64,000 bases of DNA from contig NC_061472.1 of NCBI RefSeq assembly GCF_022581195.2, positions 4,960,001-5,024,000 on the forward strand. The letters are read 5' to 3'. The notes under the pieces were generated by a model, which saw only the letters and a list, made by a program, of their open reading frames with translations, had not been told where the DNA came from and did not search any database. Shown in pieces: positions 22,310 through 34,594 of this stretch. Position 1 is the stretch's first letter, and each line of letters opens with the position of its first letter. Source of the DNA: Helicoverpa zea. Taxonomy: Eukaryota > Arthropoda > Insecta > Lepidoptera > Noctuidae. The position numbers were made by a program, and so were the translations under genes.

Positions 22310-25300
22310 AGTGATTATTATGGTCATGTTTCGCACATTCCTATCATTTGCGGATTTGCGGCCAGTTATAAGACTAGGTACTCTTAAATTGGTAAATATC
22401 TTGCAACTTTATCTGGTTAGGTACATTTAATATAATTGCTTTCCATTAAAATACATCATTCATTAATTAGAGCAAAACTTTCTAAAATCATAGCAAAGGA
22501 CAATGATAAGAAAGTTCACCGAAATTAATTCTCTAAAGCCAAAGTAGCAAACAAACAGGTAGCAGCTTTAGTTATAATTAAACAAACTTTCTAATTGTGT
22601 AATCTCGATTTGTAATAATGAATGGCGAACGAAAGGGAGGCCTTGCTAATCAAGCCTTGTTCAATAGCAAACATCCACAATCGGCCAATTAACGCCCTGT
22701 AGATAAGAGTCATATTCATTAAAATATATAAGTAAGTACATACTATGATAGTGTTTTCGAACAAGAGTATTAAAGTTCTTGATAGGTACGCGGATATTCG
22801 TCAGAGATCCAAGTTGACAAATGACACTTAAAAATTCTAGACCACAAAGTCTTATAAGTAATACACACTGATTGCATTTTAGTTTATGCCATCAGAATGA
22901 TAAACTAACTTTAAGGAAAAGTACCTAGTACTTAACTATAATTTATTTTATTCAAAGGATTACGCCTTTACATCCCAAGAAGAATGTTTCCAAATCATAA
23001 AATAATTTAACACACCACACAAGTCTTTAAACACCATTTCAAATCCGATATAAAAATTCCAACAGTCCCGTTTTGATCCCTTTATAAAATACACTAAGCT
23101 CAAAAGTCCATTCTTCTGGAAAGCAATAATTCCCCGTCCATACCTTTAACAAATTTAGAAACAATTTGTAAGCCATAAAGTTCCTTAATTTGATGGTTGC
23201 ACATCAATTTGTTCTTGTCGTTGACCGAAATAGACAAAAGGCGAGGACGCCCGCTAATTGACACTATCTCTGTTTTTATAACCATTGTATCGAACCCTTC
23301 AATTAACAGATACTGCTAGGGCCGCAAATAACAAACAATCAAAAGAACATTCCCGGGAAGAAACGGCTTTTTTACGTTTATTGATGTGTGTTTTCGGGAA
23401 GAAAATTAAAAGGATATTTTGATAGACTTCACTTACTTAGACATTTCAAATAGTTAAAACAGAAGAACAGCTAAATCATAACTTTCCCAAAGGGTAAAAT
23501 AGCTTTATCTACAACCTACAACAGCTACTGTACTGGGGATTATATCGTAAAGGCTCAAGAAAAAACGTATCAATGAAAGATATGCGTGTTTAATTCATAA
23601 ATCTTACGCGTCATAAATAATACAAGACTATAACACTTTCAACGAGCGTTTCATCGCCTAACATGTCAATATCGGTGCAAGAAAACATGTTACTATGTCC
23701 CAGAAATTGTACTCAAGTATTGACCGCTAACTGTCAAACGTTTGCGCGGGCGCAGTGCTGGCCGACGCCATATTAGTCAGAGTGTCAGTCGACCACCTGG
23801 GCAGTTACTAAAACACTATTTTCTAATTTATGTGAGTGCGGTCGATCCCCTCATCCTTATATACTATGACACTCTGACATTATCTGACAAAATCGCTGAG
23901 ACCGGACTCGCACCGAGCGAAGCAGTTTATTACCGGAGTATTTTGTTTAATGGGCTATTACTCTCTATTAGTTATTGTCGCGGCCTATTTATTAAAACAA
24001 GACATTTTACTGCCCTGTGCTGTTTCAAGCTACATTTTAGACTAACAAGTACTCGTAGAACGACGTTCAGATGACGAAATAAATCATCTTGAAAGACATA
24101 AAAGTCCTGAAGAAGAATGAAAGTTTGAACTGTAAAATAACACGAGCTTTCAGCTCATATATCGTAATCGGTTAGTGGCCTCACAGCAGGGATCCATGGC
24201 TCCGACTTTAAGCTCATTAGTCACTGTTGTCCTATAGATGCAATGCTTTGACTCCTACTTACTAAAGGTTATATTTAAATCTATAAACCTTATCCTTGTA
24301 ATGTGACTCATGCCCCCACATAAACGACTACGTATCATATGTATAGCATCGGACTTCAGTAAACACGATAATTACGAACAATGCATAATACAGATATACA
24401 CCCACATTAACGAAATGCGCAATAACCTGGAAATGCAGATTTCCAATTATGGAGGGAACAGAAAAACCTTGCAAACCAACTACAGGTAATCTGCACCTGG
24501 CAGAGAAACAATACGAATCAATTTTCAAAAGAATGCGATGGTCTGCTATGAGAAGATTGCGGGTGACCGCAGGCGCAGACGGCATCGCGAGTAGCGGAGC
24601 ATGTAATGGCGGCGGCTTCCGCGAGGGTGTGCCGCCATTGTTCCGAGTCGAGTCGTGCGTGACTGTCCTGCCCCCGCGCAGCCACCAGAAACCAGAAGCT
24701 TCCGATCATGCAGTTTGTTAGCAAACCACTTCCACCAATCCTTGCAATCAAACCAACAAATGGGAAACCATTTTTGGTTGGACTAGAAATGTCAAGATTA
24801 TCTGGCCAAGTAGCAAGGCTGGAATAAATTGAAGCTACTTTTGAGACATGAGCAAAGATTATGTAGTTGTACGTAAGGAAATCCTATTAGTCACTAAGAA
24901 GGGAGCGTATCCCGCTCGGCATTTGTAAACGTTTTAGATTATCTTGATGTAACTACTGTAGCCTCATTCTTTAAGGATAAACTGGTATCTGACGAGCTTC
25001 GCTCATTCTCCAAAGTAGCCAACAATTATAAGTCCATTGAATAAATTAAATCCGACAACTGGAAGACCCATAACAAACAGCAGGTGTAAACAGACTCATA
25101 TTTAGCTGAAACACAATATGCAGTAATAACATAGGGCCGTCATCGGCTCACTGCAGCGCGTAGGCCGGGCCTGCAGGGCTTCGCCCCTATCCTGTTACCG
25201 CAGTCCTGGCGCACCGGACCTAATCCTGTTATAATTGATCGAGGTAATAGCGTGGAATATTGACTCTTTACGCCAACGGAGCGGACGGAATACCAAGTTG

Positions 25301-26370
25301 ATTTATACGTCATTTATATGAGGTTTGTTTATTTAAGCTGTGTATTAAACGCTTTTAGGACTAATCAAATAACATCCTACGAATATTAGAAATGCGAAAA
25401 TTTGTATGCGAAGGTCTACGTATGGATGGTCTTACGGGAAACCGCTGACTACATAAACTTATAGGTGCAATCTTCACAATAACAATAGAACCTCAAATAG
25501 AGGATATTACACAGGAAACATGACCTGAACACAGCGAATTAGAAAGGGCCTCAAAAATTAACGCCGTACCAAAATGAAAGGACACAATTCTATTGTGTTA
25601 GGGTGTTCCTTCTACCAATCGCGAATGGGCGAGGCGAATTGTCAAAGACAACAGAACAATTGTCACAGTTATGTGGCAACTCTAATGACACACTGGAGAC
25701 ACCTGGCTCGTGCCTGATATGGTATCCCGCGAACAATGCACTCGGTATGGCGCACAAATTAATATCACTAGTCTAAGAGCCCTTTGAGAACTTCATATTT
25801 CAAAGCATTTTGAAGAACGTGATAAGTATACAAGTACTAAAGAATGAATCAATTTCAATTTAAAGAGAGTTATTTTTCATCAATACATGGTTATTAATGA
25901 AGAGGGCCCTCCTACTGTGTACCTAAAGGTTGTCGACGTTTTCACGAAGCCACCTGAGGGACCTGACTAAAAAATGCTTATACCTAAGCAGCGACTTATG
26001 CATACTCCAAAAAACAAGAGTAAGATAAAGTCCTAAACATTATTTACACGTTTTGCACTAAGTCAATGCACTAAAATAAAGCTCGGGAGACTCCTCAACT
26101 AAGTTCACACCAAACTACAAATCACAAGGTCATGAAAAGCCAAACAACGTGTTTCTAGGTTGAAGTGAACAATAATATTGCACAATAACGCCTAATTTAG
26201 ACAAATAAACCACTAAAACATAAACAAGCCAGTCGTTCACCCTAATTGGAAGTCTCAAGGCGAAGCTCGCCGCCCACGAGACAGAATATATCTGTAACTG
26301 CCTACACCTTCAATTAGATTGCGGCTCTGTACTTGTATAGGTTTCCCTCTTACTTAAATATTATAGGTAT
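22310..26370. other. Non-coding DNA with GC-rich islands
   Basis: No exon recognised. GC-rich islands occur at 23,735-23,800 (with TGCGCGGGCGCA at 23,743-23,754), 24,535-24,700 and 25,130-25,230. The 24.6-kb island contains 'aatggcggcgg' and, 30 bp on, 'gccgccatt', an inverted pair of GCCAT cores as in Pleiohomeotic sites. Plus and minus open frames of 70-110 codons here are overlapping and not protein-like. Regulatory DNA is possible, not shown. Confidence 0.4.
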
Positions 26371-26514
26371 GTAATTATTGCTATTTTTAATTGTGTAATT
26401 GTTGCTATTTTAAATAATTTAATTATTGCTATTTTTAATTCTGTAATTATTGTTATTTTAAATTGTGTAATTATTGGTATTTTAAATTATGTATTATTGT
26501 AATTTTAAATAAAA
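26371..26514. repeat. 24-bp minisatellite, about six units
   Basis: A unit beginning gtaattattgctattttt recurs at starts 26,371, 26,395, 26,419, 26,443, 26,467 and 26,491, an exact 24-bp period with a few substitutions per unit and no indels among the first five. Confidence 0.8.
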
Positions 26515-28317
26515 ATTATTATAGGTTTTGTCAGTTTAAGACGACTAGTTTTGTAGGATCTTTAACAGGCGTGTATTGTTTGGTATGAGTTGTTATCCCT
26601 AACTAAATGAGTCCTAGGAAGGGCCGTCGTTCATCTATTCCCATTGTTAGTTCATTCAGTTTTTAGAAGTGTTGCCGTAACGACACAAATTGGCTTGTAT
26701 CGTTATTATTACCAATTTAGGCAAGTTTATGCACAACAGTGACTCTTTTATCATTCGAATCGGATCGTTCGAAATCCGCAATAATTATTTTACAAGATCG
26801 AAAATGGCTTGTGTGAGTCTAGATTATTCTGATTCAGATCTTGATTTTCAATATTAGTCAACAAGAATCCTTTGTACGAAAAAAGGACCTACCACAAAGA
26901 ATTCTATATCACAAACAAGGCTAGAATTTTCATGGAAACTGGCGTGGAACATCTAACGAGACCAACAACATAGTTTATGTAGGTACTCCTAAACTAGCAG
27001 ATGCATTGTACGGGGAAATACTAAAAAGGTTCTAAAACGGATTTTATGACGAGCCTCTGAGAAGCTCGTACAAAGCGCATAAAAGCGATATTACATAATA
27101 ATAACGTTCAGGAGTTTGCGTACAATAGCCCAGAGAGACGCTGCTTTGATCCAGGATTAATATTACATATATTTCTTTAAGGAAAGCTGCATAAAGCCAT
27201 CTTTTTACCTACATATTCTGGATTACAAATTAGAACAGAGTAACAGAACCATATAATGTTGGACAAACGCCATTAAACGAGATACTTTTTCTTCTTACCT
27301 TTGTCACATTTTTGACTTTCAATAACCACCATTCTAGTCAGTCCTGACGTTTTTTTTGCCTGTTTACTAGAGGGTGTTAAGATCTTAAGACCCCTCACCA
27401 TATACCTTTTTATGATGAAATTCGTAAAAGCCCTGTTCTTCATCAGCAGATGTGTCATCAGCAGATCACTCATCTGCCGTGTTTGGGTAGATCAGACCTT
27501 AATAGCAAGAGGAGATGAAATAAAAATGTACTTACTTACTTCGTGATAGAACTTCTAGAATCTTCAGGCAGGCCAACGAAAATCAACGTGGAGGACATTG
27601 GGACACTACACAAAACAAATAAATTTAGTTTACGTTAAAATTTTGTTGGAACTAAACAGAAAATTAATAACTACAAAAAATACAAAAAAACACTACAGCA
27701 TAATTAAACAAATTTGTGACGTATGTCAAATTTAATATTAAAATAAATATGAGTTTATGGAATATCGTGCCAGTGCTAGCGAGTTTGTATGGCAGACTGT
27801 CGTTTAGCATTTAGGTTTTATGACAAAGTATACGTGGGAGAAGATTGTAGGTGGAAATCGACCTCGACTGTTGCATGATATTCAACTATAATAACTAGTC
27901 TTCTTTATTAGACGAATGATCTCAGGACGGACTTGATTAACATTTATCATTTCTTAATATCAAAAACTGCCCAATTGTTAACGACATCTTTCAAGGTATC
28001 CTTATATCCTAATAATAACTTTGGCATTGCCAATCAAATGACTACGACGAAAAGGATATATTGTCGTGACTCGTAACGTAAAATATCTTTCAGCGGAAAA
28101 GTCCTTTGACGTCACAATATCATAGTCTGCCTTTTCCTGTATTGACCCTCGGCAAAGCACAGGCTGCCTCTCGTACTGTGAAGAAACGAGCGTTATTTAC
28201 TTACCAATGTAAGTTCGTTGGGCGATCAAACTTTTCAAGCCCAGAATTCCTACATAGGTATACTTTTATATAACGTAAGCGACAAGCTGTATCCCGGTAT
28301 TTCAATCGCATACCGTG
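26515..28317. other. Non-coding DNA, no gene seen
   Basis: No exon supported. 27,280-27,480 has a repeat-like look (pyrimidine tract 'actttttcttctt' and a minus-strand 66-codon frame) and could be a decayed retroelement end, but I cannot place it. A CRE palindrome TGACGTCA lies at 28,107-28,114. Confidence 0.4.
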
Positions 28318-28478
28318 GAAAGTACTACCCGGATAAAATATAGCGTATGCGACTGGGGGATCACAGTGAAGCTTCCGTTGAATTTTTCAAATCGATCCAG
28401 CTGTTTCGAAGCTTTTAGGTTACAAACAAACAAAAGATTGTTTCCTCTTTATTATATAAGTAGGTATAGATTACCCAA
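28318..28478 (-). mobile_element. Helitron-like element, decayed, minus strand
   Basis: Read on the minus strand it has the same block order as the copy at 19,769-19,961: an 'acaaacaaac'-type start, then 'ctggatcgatttgaaaa', then 'tatattttatccggg'. It is diverged and the ends are not clean. The 85-codon plus-strand frame over it (28,315-28,572) is a shadow. Confidence 0.5.
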
Positions 28479-28551
28479 CATAAACTTGAAAGTTATACAT
28501 TATTATCGACCTTACCTAAAATCGAACCCGCACTTTTTCCTCTTTGAGTTA

Positions 28552-29227
28552 TACAGGGTGTCCAGTAAATAGCACGACATACCTACTGCAGGGGGTGATA
28601 GCTAGGGTCACTACCTATCAATACAACACAATATATGTTCAGCAAAATCTTACGGATTTACAGTTATGCAAAATTTTCCGAAATACCGAAAAATCTCTAC
28701 CTTGAAACAGATTTTTAAGCATCTCGTAATGAAAAAATCCTTTTCTAGTACTTTTTTTACATCAAATTATTCGTGAATAGTTACTTTACTCATTAATAAG
28801 TCTTTTTTCTATCAAAAACAAGAATGTTTTCAAGAAATACATTTTTTTGTTTAAATTTGCACAGAACTATTTTCTTATCACTTAAGTTTAACCTACAGTG
28901 GTGAAAAAAAATGTATGGGGCAGTTTTGTACAACAAACTTAAAAAATAGCTTGTTTAATGGTGATTTTGGAAAGATACAAGACTTATTAATGAGTAAAGT
29001 AACCATTCACGAATAATTTGATGTAAAAAAAGTACTAGAAAAGGATTTTTTCATTACGAGATGCTTAAAAATCTGTTTCAAGGTAGAGATTTTTCGGTAT
29101 TTCGGAAAATTTTGTAAAACTGTAAATCCGTAAGATTTTGCTGAACATATATTGTGTTGTATTGATAGGTAGTGACCCTAGCTATCACCCCCTGCAATGT
29201 GTCGTGCTATTTACTGCACACCCTGTA
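28552..29227. mobile_element. 676-bp MITE with arms of about 255 bp
   Basis: The ends TACAGGGTGTCCAGTAAA and TTTACTGCACACCCTGTA face each other, and the inverted arms extend to about 28,810 and from about 28,975, more than 95% paired by eye. Flanking TA on both sides (28,550-28,551 and 29,228-29,229) suggests the Tc1/mariner group. The centre of about 160 bp has no ORF. Confidence 0.8.
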
Positions 29228-29229
29228 TA

Positions 29230-30098
29230 AACCACTAGAACACTACTACCTAAATGTTTATTTTTCAAGTCGTGGTGGCCTAATAATTGGTTAGAACTAG
29301 CCATGATGCTGATGATGATAAGTTTTCATGCCTAACATACAAACCACAAAGTTTAACTTAGTTTAGGCAATTATACCCCGTAGCCATTTGCATAGCGCAC
29401 GTGTAGCGTAGCGCCATCTGTTGCTTTCAAACGAAATTACTTATAACAAGATAGGGTGTAAGTGGTAAGCAAAATAAAATTATTTTCAAAGAATCTAACT
29501 ATTGGTGCCGCCTTTGATCGGAAAATATAATACTGCGTAAGCAGGTAAGTATGATAATTAATACAAAATAATATAGTAATGCTTAATTCTAAATGAAGTT
29601 CCAATTGGATTAGAACAATTAAATTGCTCAGGAGTACGACGTTGTGCTTTAACGACGATTAGGGTTAATATTGGACATTGTGCGATGATTTTTCTTGTGA
29701 AATTGCACAGTGCTATTGAAGGTTTAGCTAGGGGCCACCTAAGACAGTTGAGAAATTGAATTTTTGAGCATATTTTAATGAGTATTTAAAATGTCTTGTG
29801 TTATATTGTTTCAGAGAACGTAGATCATTTTTTAATTTGCTGTATTTTTATAATAGGGAAACCATTTCACGAAGTATTGAATTTAATAAAATAAAAAATC
29901 GTTTTAATATCAAAAATACTTGCCAACCTAAAAAATGGTACAACAAAAACATGAGTTGAGCGAGTCGCTTGGTTTCCGAACGAAAAATGATGCTTGACGG
30001 GACGGCTGTTGAATGCAGCGGACTTGTTATTCGCTTTCAAAGTGATTTATTCATTTCTCTTGTTTTATCACTATGAAAACTGTGTTAATTCTGTAACC
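29230..30098 (+). promoter_or_regulatory. ING upstream region and probable 5' UTR
   Basis: This is the sequence between the long-TIR MITE and the ING start codon. The transcription start should lie here, but I see no convincing TATA box or initiator. A block 'gtagcgccatctgttg' near 29,405 looks like dispersed-repeat sequence. The exact start site is not determinable by eye. Confidence 0.35.
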
Positions 30099-32334
30099 AT
30101 GTTGAATCAAACATCCACTGAAGCATTGCTCTCAGCGACTTACGTCGAAAATTACTTAGATTGTGTCGAAAATCTTCCGAATGACCTGCAAAGACATTTA
30201 TCGCGTATGCGAGAGCTTGACGTAACATACAGAGGTAATTTTCCAATTTCTGCATGTCCTTTATGCTATAATTGCTCTTACTAAGTATTAACAGTAGTAT
30301 ATGTTATTAATAATTGATACAACAGCTTGTAATTATATTGTTGACGTTCGCCTTTCAACCTCATTACGTATGCATACTTATGTATATATTACGAGTCGTG
30401 AGTACAAGCGGACCAAAATAACACCAAAACCACTAGCCTGTTGTTACTTCTAAAGATGGTTACAATAAGATTTTGTTTCCTGTACACGTGAGTTGTTGCT
30501 TGGATCTTGTTTTAATGCAGAAAAAGTTGACTTATGAAGGTAACCTAGCTAATAATTTGTTTCTGTGAATTGAATTGGGATGTTTTGTTGATAGAATGTC
30601 TTCGTGAAGCTGAGAAGCATCTGGCAGTATGCATAGGAGCGAACACAGAGGAGCGTCGCCGCAGCAGGGCAGCTCAGCGGCTGCAGACGGTGCTGGTGGC
30701 CGCCCAGGAGATTGGTGATGAGAAACTACAGGTTGTTCAGATACTGCAAGACCTCATCGACAACAAGCAACGCTCACTGGATGCAGATCACAAGAAATTA
30801 AGTGAGTATTTTGTCTTCTCATTTTTATAACCTTATAAACTTTTGTTAATGCTATATTTCAATTGATAAATAATTTAATGATCAAAATATGTGTGCCTTC
30901 CCAGTTTTCCCCAAGTAAATCTGTCAAAACTCTATTTTGTTAATGGGTGAAAAGATGGCTATGAAATGTCAGCCATTACAATGTTTAAAAAAACCAAAAC
31001 AGCAATATCATAAAATATATACAAATAAAATATATTTCAACAACAAATATAACAAGGCATATAAGAATAAAACTAAGTTTTAAACTTCCATTTATCACAA
31101 CAAATAAATGTTTTGTTTGTTACAACAATTACAACAACTAGAATTATGTAAATTATTAATCAGTTTGGCCTCAAGCCAAAAGTTATTTGTCACCCGTCCA
31201 ACATAAACGGTTTACTCACAATTCTCTTTTACAGTATCTTGCTTGGAGGTGAAGACCAATGGTACAGTGAAGGAAGAGCCGGCTCCAGTTCCGGAGACTC
31301 TTCGGAACACAGAGAAGGAAGTTCCACCGCCTGCACCGGCACCTCAGCATGCGCCACCACCACCACCGCCTGAACGCACCACTGAGAAAGAGAAAGAAAA
31401 AGTGGACAGAGACAAGTCTGGCGGTAAGTCAACTATACAACCTACTTGTATATTAGTTACTAACTTCAGATTACGATAACTGATTCAACCATTGTTTTTT
31501 AGGTAGAGATTAAACTTTGACATAATTTATATGAAGCGAATGTCAAAACTCAGTCTCAAATTGAAAACGAAGGAGGGATTAGTTATTGAAATCCGTAGTA
31601 AACCACTTTATCATTCCATCATGTGATTAATAACTTCTTATACTTGCCACTAAATTATTTACACTACACATCATTCACACACTAGCTTTTATGCACCAAA
31701 TTATTTCACTCACCCTATTTTGGTCAGTCCAGAATTGTTGAGAAAATTCATGTTTGTACCACAGGTGAGAGATGGTCGAAACGCGCGCGCCGGTCACGAA
31801 CAACGGCGGGTGCTGCTACTGATGGAGCAGACTCCAGCGAACGGGATAGTGAGAGGCACGCTCACAATACTACCCACAAGAAAGGTACAGGCATTGCAAA
31901 CTTACTTTGCATATTAGTACATGGATAAACATATTTTTGTATACCCACTAAACATTACTATACATTTTCCTATGTTCATCAAAATGTTACTAATAAGCTT
32001 TTCCCGCACAGGTATAGGCAAAAAGAAAAAGCGCAAAGCACGCCAGGCCGCACAACGCTCAGAAACTCCGCCAGAAGAGACAGACGCTATTGACCCCGAC
32101 GAGCCACGCTACTGTCTATGTGATCAGATATCATTCGGAGAAATGATCCTCTGTGACAATGACCTCTGTCCTATAGAGTGGTTCCACTTCTCCTGCGTCT
32201 CACTCACAACCAAGCCTAAAGGCAAATGGTTCTGTCCCAAGTGCCGCGGTGACCGACCAAACGTCATGAAACCTAAAGGACAATTCTTAAAAGAACTAGA
32301 ACGGTATAACAGGGAGAAAGAAGAGAAAGCATAG
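30099..32334 (+). CDS. Ing1: ING1/ING2-type inhibitor of growth protein
   Basis: Nuclear H3K4me3 reader that recruits histone deacetylase (Sin3/Rpd3-type) or acetyltransferase complexes in known ING families. Five exons: 30,099-30,234, 30,595-30,801, 31,235-31,423, 31,765-31,884, 32,012-32,334. All introns are GT-AG and the joined frame is 324 residues. The ING N-terminal helical domain spans roughly residues 5-110 (YVENYLDCVENLP, then LQDLIDNKQRSLDADH). A proline/glutamate- and lysine-rich linker follows. A PHD finger at 250-296 has all ligands: C252, C254, C265, C270, H276, C279, C292, C295. Y251, S258, M262 and W274 occupy the methyl-lysine cage. The C-terminal KPKGQFLKELERYNREK resembles the ING1/2 polybasic tail. 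The start codon is the first ATG in frame with the domain. The ING1 versus ING2 split is not resolvable in insects. Confidence 0.92.
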
Positions 32335-34594
32335 TCTTTAATAGAAGTGTAGGTTTAAGGTTCATGTGGATTTGAAATTAGTGAATACAACCGCAATAAT
32401 ATGATGGTGCTTGTGGTAGATATCAATTGTGATAAGGTATTGTAACTAGAGCCCTTCCATACTTGAGAATACAGCAGCTCATGCTGAAAAACTATCGAAA
32501 TTAACTATGTCCTGGCTCAAAAACAAGTCCCAAATCTGATTTAAAATGAAACTAAGGTATTCACTCGTTTCTAGTCCATGTAAAGGCACACTGTTTGCCT
32601 TGAACACTTTCAAGTATTGAAATGTGATTTAAATTTTATGAATATTCAGTTGTTTCTACTGTGACGTGTGGTTGTAACAGAAAGTTACGAAATTATTGTT
32701 TGAAAGTATGATTAGTTGAATCTCCACAGCAGCACAGGATAGAAGTCATCGAATCTATGTTGTTAAATTGACTCCGCGATTTGACAAAATGTTGTAAATA
32801 TATTAGTTATGCTATGGTCAAACACGGAACTTTAAGTACAGTACGTAGTAACGCATTACGGCATCTATTCAATAGAGAAGAACATTCTTTATAATAGGTT
32901 GTTGCGAACAGATTTAATTTCTTACATTAATTAAGTTATATTGAATATAAGGATTAATAAATAATGAACATTTGTTTTATTCCAAATCTATTCGCTACCT
33001 AAACGCCTTCCCAGACTTTGACACATGAACACATGACCCATCTTATTACATACTTAGTTATATTTATCATAATATTTACTCAATAAACATTACATTATCG
33101 CAAGATAATACAACTCCGAAAATTCCCATGGTCATTTAGATTGAATTGGGCACGTGCACGTAATTTCGATAAGATATCCCACCTAGCCTGGTAATGATAA
33201 AGATTTGGCGATACTCAAACCAATTTGCAACTAAGAGTATGTTACATAATGAATTATCATATTATCCTTCGATAACTTCATATGAGTGAGAATAATACAC
33301 AATAATGCAGTATACAATATGTCCTTTATTTCTTATAATAATATGAATTATACACAAATCATCTAATTATAATTAGTTACCATGCAGGAAACAAAACATA
33401 CTATACTCTTGAAATAAGTCTCATAAACTTCTAAATATGTAGTCCGTATATACTACATCTATTACGCTATAATATTAATAATTTGATTTGTCATAAATGC
33501 CATTATTATATTTAATTAAAATGCTTCTAAAATCAAGGTTAATATTTGTTTATAAAATATTGCAATGGCTTAAACTTTCGACTAGATTTATTATTATAAT
33601 TAAGTATCTCTATATTGCAAACTAATCGTAGTGTAAATACTTTTAACAGGATATTTAACAGTAATCATAGATCGCAGAGATTCTAATATATTGAAGTACC
33701 ATACTTATAAATAAATAGTTTAAAAGAGTTTCAAATGGTAAATTAAAACGTCATGTTCACTTCATGGCGCAGTTATAATACTTAAGAACATACGTTCCGT
33801 ACATTTACTAAATTACCCCGATACAGCACATCCATTCCTTGTTCACATTTCAAAGATATAATAAACTTCTCTTCAGCAACCAGAACACAATAATAGATGG
33901 GATAAAATATAGAAACTAGATACTGAAATGGATAACTGAATGCAAATAAATTCCACTGTGCTGTTAGTTTCAAAATACTCACACAAAAACAAACACAACA
34001 CACAAATATAAGATCTACAATATGAATGCACTTGTTCCATCTAATTCCAATATCAATCAATATCGCAAAAACGTTAACTATACGGCAAGACAAAATAATA
34101 CTTTCAGTGTAAGATAAAAATATCGAGCCGATACTTTTAAGTACACAAAAAAATCCAATACACACTTAAAACAATTTGTGACAAATAATAATTATAAATA
34201 TGACACTAATTTGAACACAAATACTAATAAATTAACCGCTACCGTAATATAGAAGTACCACAAGTAATATCGTGCACTATATAGCAGCACTGGGGCTTAG
34301 GTTTCTAACTCAAACATTTGAAATATAGATAAGAGATAAATGTAAAGCTATATGCGTAAACCACGCAATTGAAGAAATATTCCACAGTATGTTAAGTAGT
34401 TAAAATACATGGAAATCATAAATGCGTGAAGAAAACTAGCTGGACCAAAAACTATTTAGATAAAACACCTAGAAACCTAGCCAAAATTACATCTATATAG
34501 TTTGATCTAAAGAATTTCTTCGCTACTTAAATTAGGCCGTCGCGTATAAATAGGGGGAACTTGTAATGGCCATGTATGAATGTTTGCTTGTACG
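32335..34594. other. 3' UTRs of two converging genes
   Basis: This stretch lies between the ING and RASSF8 stop codons, which face each other. The left part is the ING 3' UTR. On the minus strand AATAAA occurs at about 33,317-33,322 (TTTATT on the plus strand) and could end the RASSF8 transcript after a 1.27-kb 3' UTR. The 127-codon minus-strand frame at 33,782-34,165 is AT-rich with no domain and lies within this UTR; I do not call it a gene. Confidence 0.5.
32956..32961 (+). terminator. Polyadenylation signal of ING
   Basis: AATAAA about 620 bp after the stop codon, followed by T-rich sequence. It is the clearest signal downstream, so the 3' UTR is probably 32,335 to about 32,980. Confidence 0.5.

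Noticed and set aside
23742..24074. 110-codon plus-strand frame as a gene
   Set aside because: No domain, poor start context, and composition consistent with a chance frame in a GC island.
33782..34165. 127-codon minus-strand open frame between ING and RASSF8
   Set aside because: AT-driven hydrophobic composition, no recognisable domain, and position within the probable RASSF8 3' UTR.
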